Below, one piece after another: positions 8,975 through 10,710 of a DNA stretch of 10,710 nucleotides (position 1 is its first letter; each line of letters begins with the position of its first letter). The notes beneath the pieces were generated by a model. That model was not told the origin of the DNA, searched no databases, and worked only from the letters and a program-made list of their open reading frames with translations. A program made the position numbers and the translations under genes. Source of the stretch: Haplosporangium gracile (lineage: Eukaryota > Mortierellomycota > Mortierellomycetes > Mortierellales > Mortierellaceae); NCBI GenBank assembly GCA_015499985.1, contig JAAAUF010001180.1:1-10710 (forward strand), in the 5' to 3' direction.

Positions 8975-9400
8975 ATCAACAACAAGATAGCCTTTAACTT
9001 CATAAAGAACTACAAAAAAAAAGCTCTCACAGGACCAGCAAAACCATTTCAGTTTGTGTTTGCGGGCGTTAGTGTTTATGTATGTCGCTCTGAATGCATT
9101 TGTTTGTATCGCAGTTGATTATATGTGTACCTGAAGGCGGACAAGGCGAGTGTGTTGGGCAGAAAGGCGTGGAATAGAAGAGAGCGGCTTCCAGGCACAA
9201 AACTAGCCATCGCACTTAAAACGGATGCATACTCTACCTTACTAGAAAGGTGTACACATGCAGTAGTCGGCTCGTCCCACTTCAGGCAACATAATGGATA
9301 ATCGTATGCTTTATGTGTGCTACCCTTGGGATGGCCTGAGTATGAACATGCATGCAGTTTGCATCCTCGTCCTTGGGCCTCACCTCATCCCTGCAGGCGA

Positions 9401-9609
9401 TATAAAAAGGCTTAACTGCCCCCATGAATTCGACCCTTGGCACAATCCTCGATTCTCTCCCCGTCAAACTTTGGCCCCTCCTCCTCCCTCCTTCACCCTC
9501 TTGCCCTTTTCTTCTCCCTTACAGGCAAGGTTCCTAATTCCCCGCCTCTCCTCTGTCCCCCTCCTTTCATCTGAAGTCTCTTTGTCCCCTTCTTTAGAAT
9601 ACCCTCATC
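9401..9609 (+). promoter_or_regulatory. TATA box and pyrimidine-rich leader of the DUF3712-like gene
   Basis: TATAAAAA at 9401-9408 is the clearest TATA box in the window, 209 bases before the ATG at 9610. From about 9440 to 9600 the plus strand is dominated by C and T (repeated CCTCC, CTTC), the usual look of the core promoter and 5' leader of well-expressed fungal genes. The distance from TATA to ATG implies a 5' UTR of roughly 120-180 bases, or a leader intron; TTACAG near 9519-9524 would be a possible acceptor but no paired donor is clear. Confidence 0.65.
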
Positions 9610-10710
9610 ATGGCATTCGATATCCGTGAAGAAGATGACCAGCACGACGAGTTTGACGAGTATGAAGATGTCAAGCAGCCCGAACGCCCCAAGTTCTACC
9701 GCCGTCGCAAGTTTTGGATCTGCTGCATCCCCACGAACATCATTGGTATCATTATTGCTGTCATCCTGGCTCTCTATGTGATCATGCCAAAGATTGCCCA
9801 GGGCCTCATGAACAAGGCCACCATCAACTTTTCGCAAATTGTAAGTCTCTTTCCTGTTGTCTTTGGTTATCTGGTTCTCTGGTTGCCAGCCTGTCTCCGT
9901 TACGGACACAATAGGTGCAAGGAGAGAAGAAGACACGCCCACACAGATGCCAACAATCAAACTTGCACCTTCCTTCCTCCTGGTCTAACTCTGTTTTGTT
10001 GAATCCTATCCTCCCTTCCTCCTCCCTTCCTTTTCTGCGCCACCAATTCCCTCTCCCTTTTCATCCATCGCCGTCGTCTCATCCGATATTTCACATTAAC
10101 AGGACATCACCAACCCCACCGCCACCTCCATGGACATTGTCATGGCCGGGCAGATGGACAACACTGGCCCCTTCCACGCCGACATCTCCTTCCCCGGCAC
10201 CGTCACCGTCTCCTGGAACAACAAGGTCCTCGGCACCACCGTCATCCCCGGCACCAGCACTGCTTCGTAAGTAGTCTTTCGGCATTTTGACTTTTGTTGG
10301 TTGATGTTATTGATCTTTTTGTTCTTTTGTTTGCCGACCTGGGGACGCTCGGTGGTCGTCCTGTCTTTTTTTTTTTTTTTCCTTCTTTTGTTATTATCAG
10401 CCTACAACCTTCTGACGCGTTCTGGCTGCTTTTCTCTCTACTTCTTTCCTATCGGCATATAGCGGCGGACATGGTACATTGAACCTGCAGAGCAGCTTCC
10501 AGGTCAGTGACGCTGCTGCATTCACAGAGTTCACGAGCTACATGCTCAACGCCGAGACCTTTATCTGGCACCTCTCAGGCAAGTTGAACGTCAAGGCTCT
10601 TGGACACACCGTCAAGGATCTCGACCTCGACAAGGACATCACTGTCAACGGTAAGCATCTCTCGCTCTCTCGCTCTCCCTCTCGCTCTCCCTCTTCCTCT
10701 CTCTCGCTCT
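9610..10710 (+). CDS. DUF3712 / LEA2-like membrane-anchored protein, 5' part (cut at right edge)
   Basis: Three exons are visible: 9610-9840, 10103-10266 and 10463-10650, with donors GTAAGT, GTAAGT and GTAAGC and AG acceptors. Intron 3 starts at 10651 and leaves the window. The joined frame gives 194 residues plus one base. An acidic cytosolic tail (about 1-26, EEDDQHDEFDEYED) is followed by basic RRRK at 31-34, one membrane helix at about 37-59 (IPTNIIGIIIAVILALYVIM), then PKIAQ. The extracellular or luminal domain starts in exon 2 with ITNPTATSMDIVMAGQM, then NTGPFHADISFPG, VTVSWNNKVLG, and in exon 3 FQVSDAAAFTEFTSYMLNAE and DLDKDITVN. This order fits the fungal DUF3712 family, a LEA2-like beta-sandwich whose function is not established. 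The usual proteins continue for a few hundred residues, so the C-terminal part lies outside. In exon 3, the nearer acceptor at about 10400 is excluded because it leads to a stop. Confidence 0.85.
10366..10380. repeat. Poly(T) tract inside intron 2
   Basis: Fifteen T within the second intron of the DUF3712-like gene, about 80 bases before the acceptor used at 10461-10462. Confidence 0.85.
10660..10710. repeat. CTCTCGCTCTCC imperfect repeat in intron 3
   Basis: A pyrimidine-rich imperfect tandem repeat built from CTCTCG and CTCTCC units, starting a few bases after the intron 3 donor and running to the window edge. Confidence 0.8.

Larger units (their letters stand above)
6561..9400. other. Long repeat-rich spacer, no convincing gene
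   Basis: This region begins with the PIG-T 3' UTR; an AATAAT directly after the stop and T-rich DNA to about 6720 could serve as 3'-end signals. Next come a pyrimidine-rich block at about 6840-6980, an A24 run, TTGG, GTT and AAAC microsatellites, and purine-rich blocks at about 7690-7750, 8100-8180, 8450-8590 and 8800-8930. Open frames here translate to runs of Phe, Lys, Cys, Ser or Leu created by the simple sequence. The longest (plus 7016-7588, 190 codons) crosses the A24 run as poly-Lys and is not recognisable. I see no tRNA, rRNA or snRNA. Confidence 0.55.

Noticed and set aside
9493..9960. Minus-strand open frame of 155 codons
   Set aside because: It is antisense to exon 1, intron 1 and the leader of the DUF3712-like gene, whose plus-strand splice sites and protein motifs are clear.

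Overview
This is a stretch of nuclear DNA from a fungus, most likely an early-diverging filamentous one of the Mortierella group (Mucoromycota). The taxon is an inference from three things. The genes carry many short introns (about 100-260 bases) with GTAAG/GTATG donors. There is a decayed F-box/leucine-rich-repeat gene of the kind that is greatly expanded in Mortierellaceae. The spacers are full of simple repeats and one-sided pyrimidine tracts. There is no sign of a prokaryotic or viral segment.

Layout, left to right. Bases 1-261 (minus) hold an open frame that runs off the left edge; it may be the first exon of an unrecognised membrane protein. Bases 262-1763 are spacer, with simple repeats, one perfect 18-bp palindrome and a possible spliced microprotein near 477. 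Bases 1764-3432 (minus) are a full-length but dead F-box/LRR gene, legible from its start ATG to its natural stop but broken by about eight in-frame stops and four frameshifts. Bases 3433-4074 are the divergent spacer between that pseudogene and the next gene.

Bases 4075-6560 (plus) hold a complete six-exon gene for the PIG-T/Gpi16 subunit of GPI transamidase, the endoplasmic-reticulum complex that attaches GPI anchors to proteins. The exons join into an uninterrupted 627-residue reading frame. Bases 6561-9400 are a long spacer without a convincing gene, dominated by microsatellites and by purine/pyrimidine strand asymmetry, with a few minus-strand islands of normal complexity. Bases 9401-9609 hold a TATA box and a pyrimidine-rich leader. 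Bases 9610 onward (plus) carry the first three exons of a membrane-anchored DUF3712/LEA2-like protein, cut by the right edge inside its third intron.

The three recognisable loci do not form a pathway. The PIG-T gene is housekeeping. The DUF3712 gene has no established function. The F-box locus is a relic of a fast-turnover family. I found no new multi-gene system. The items most worth a second look are the relic F-box gene, the left-edge open frame, and the asymmetric 6.6-9.4 kb spacer, which may hide a minus-strand transcript.
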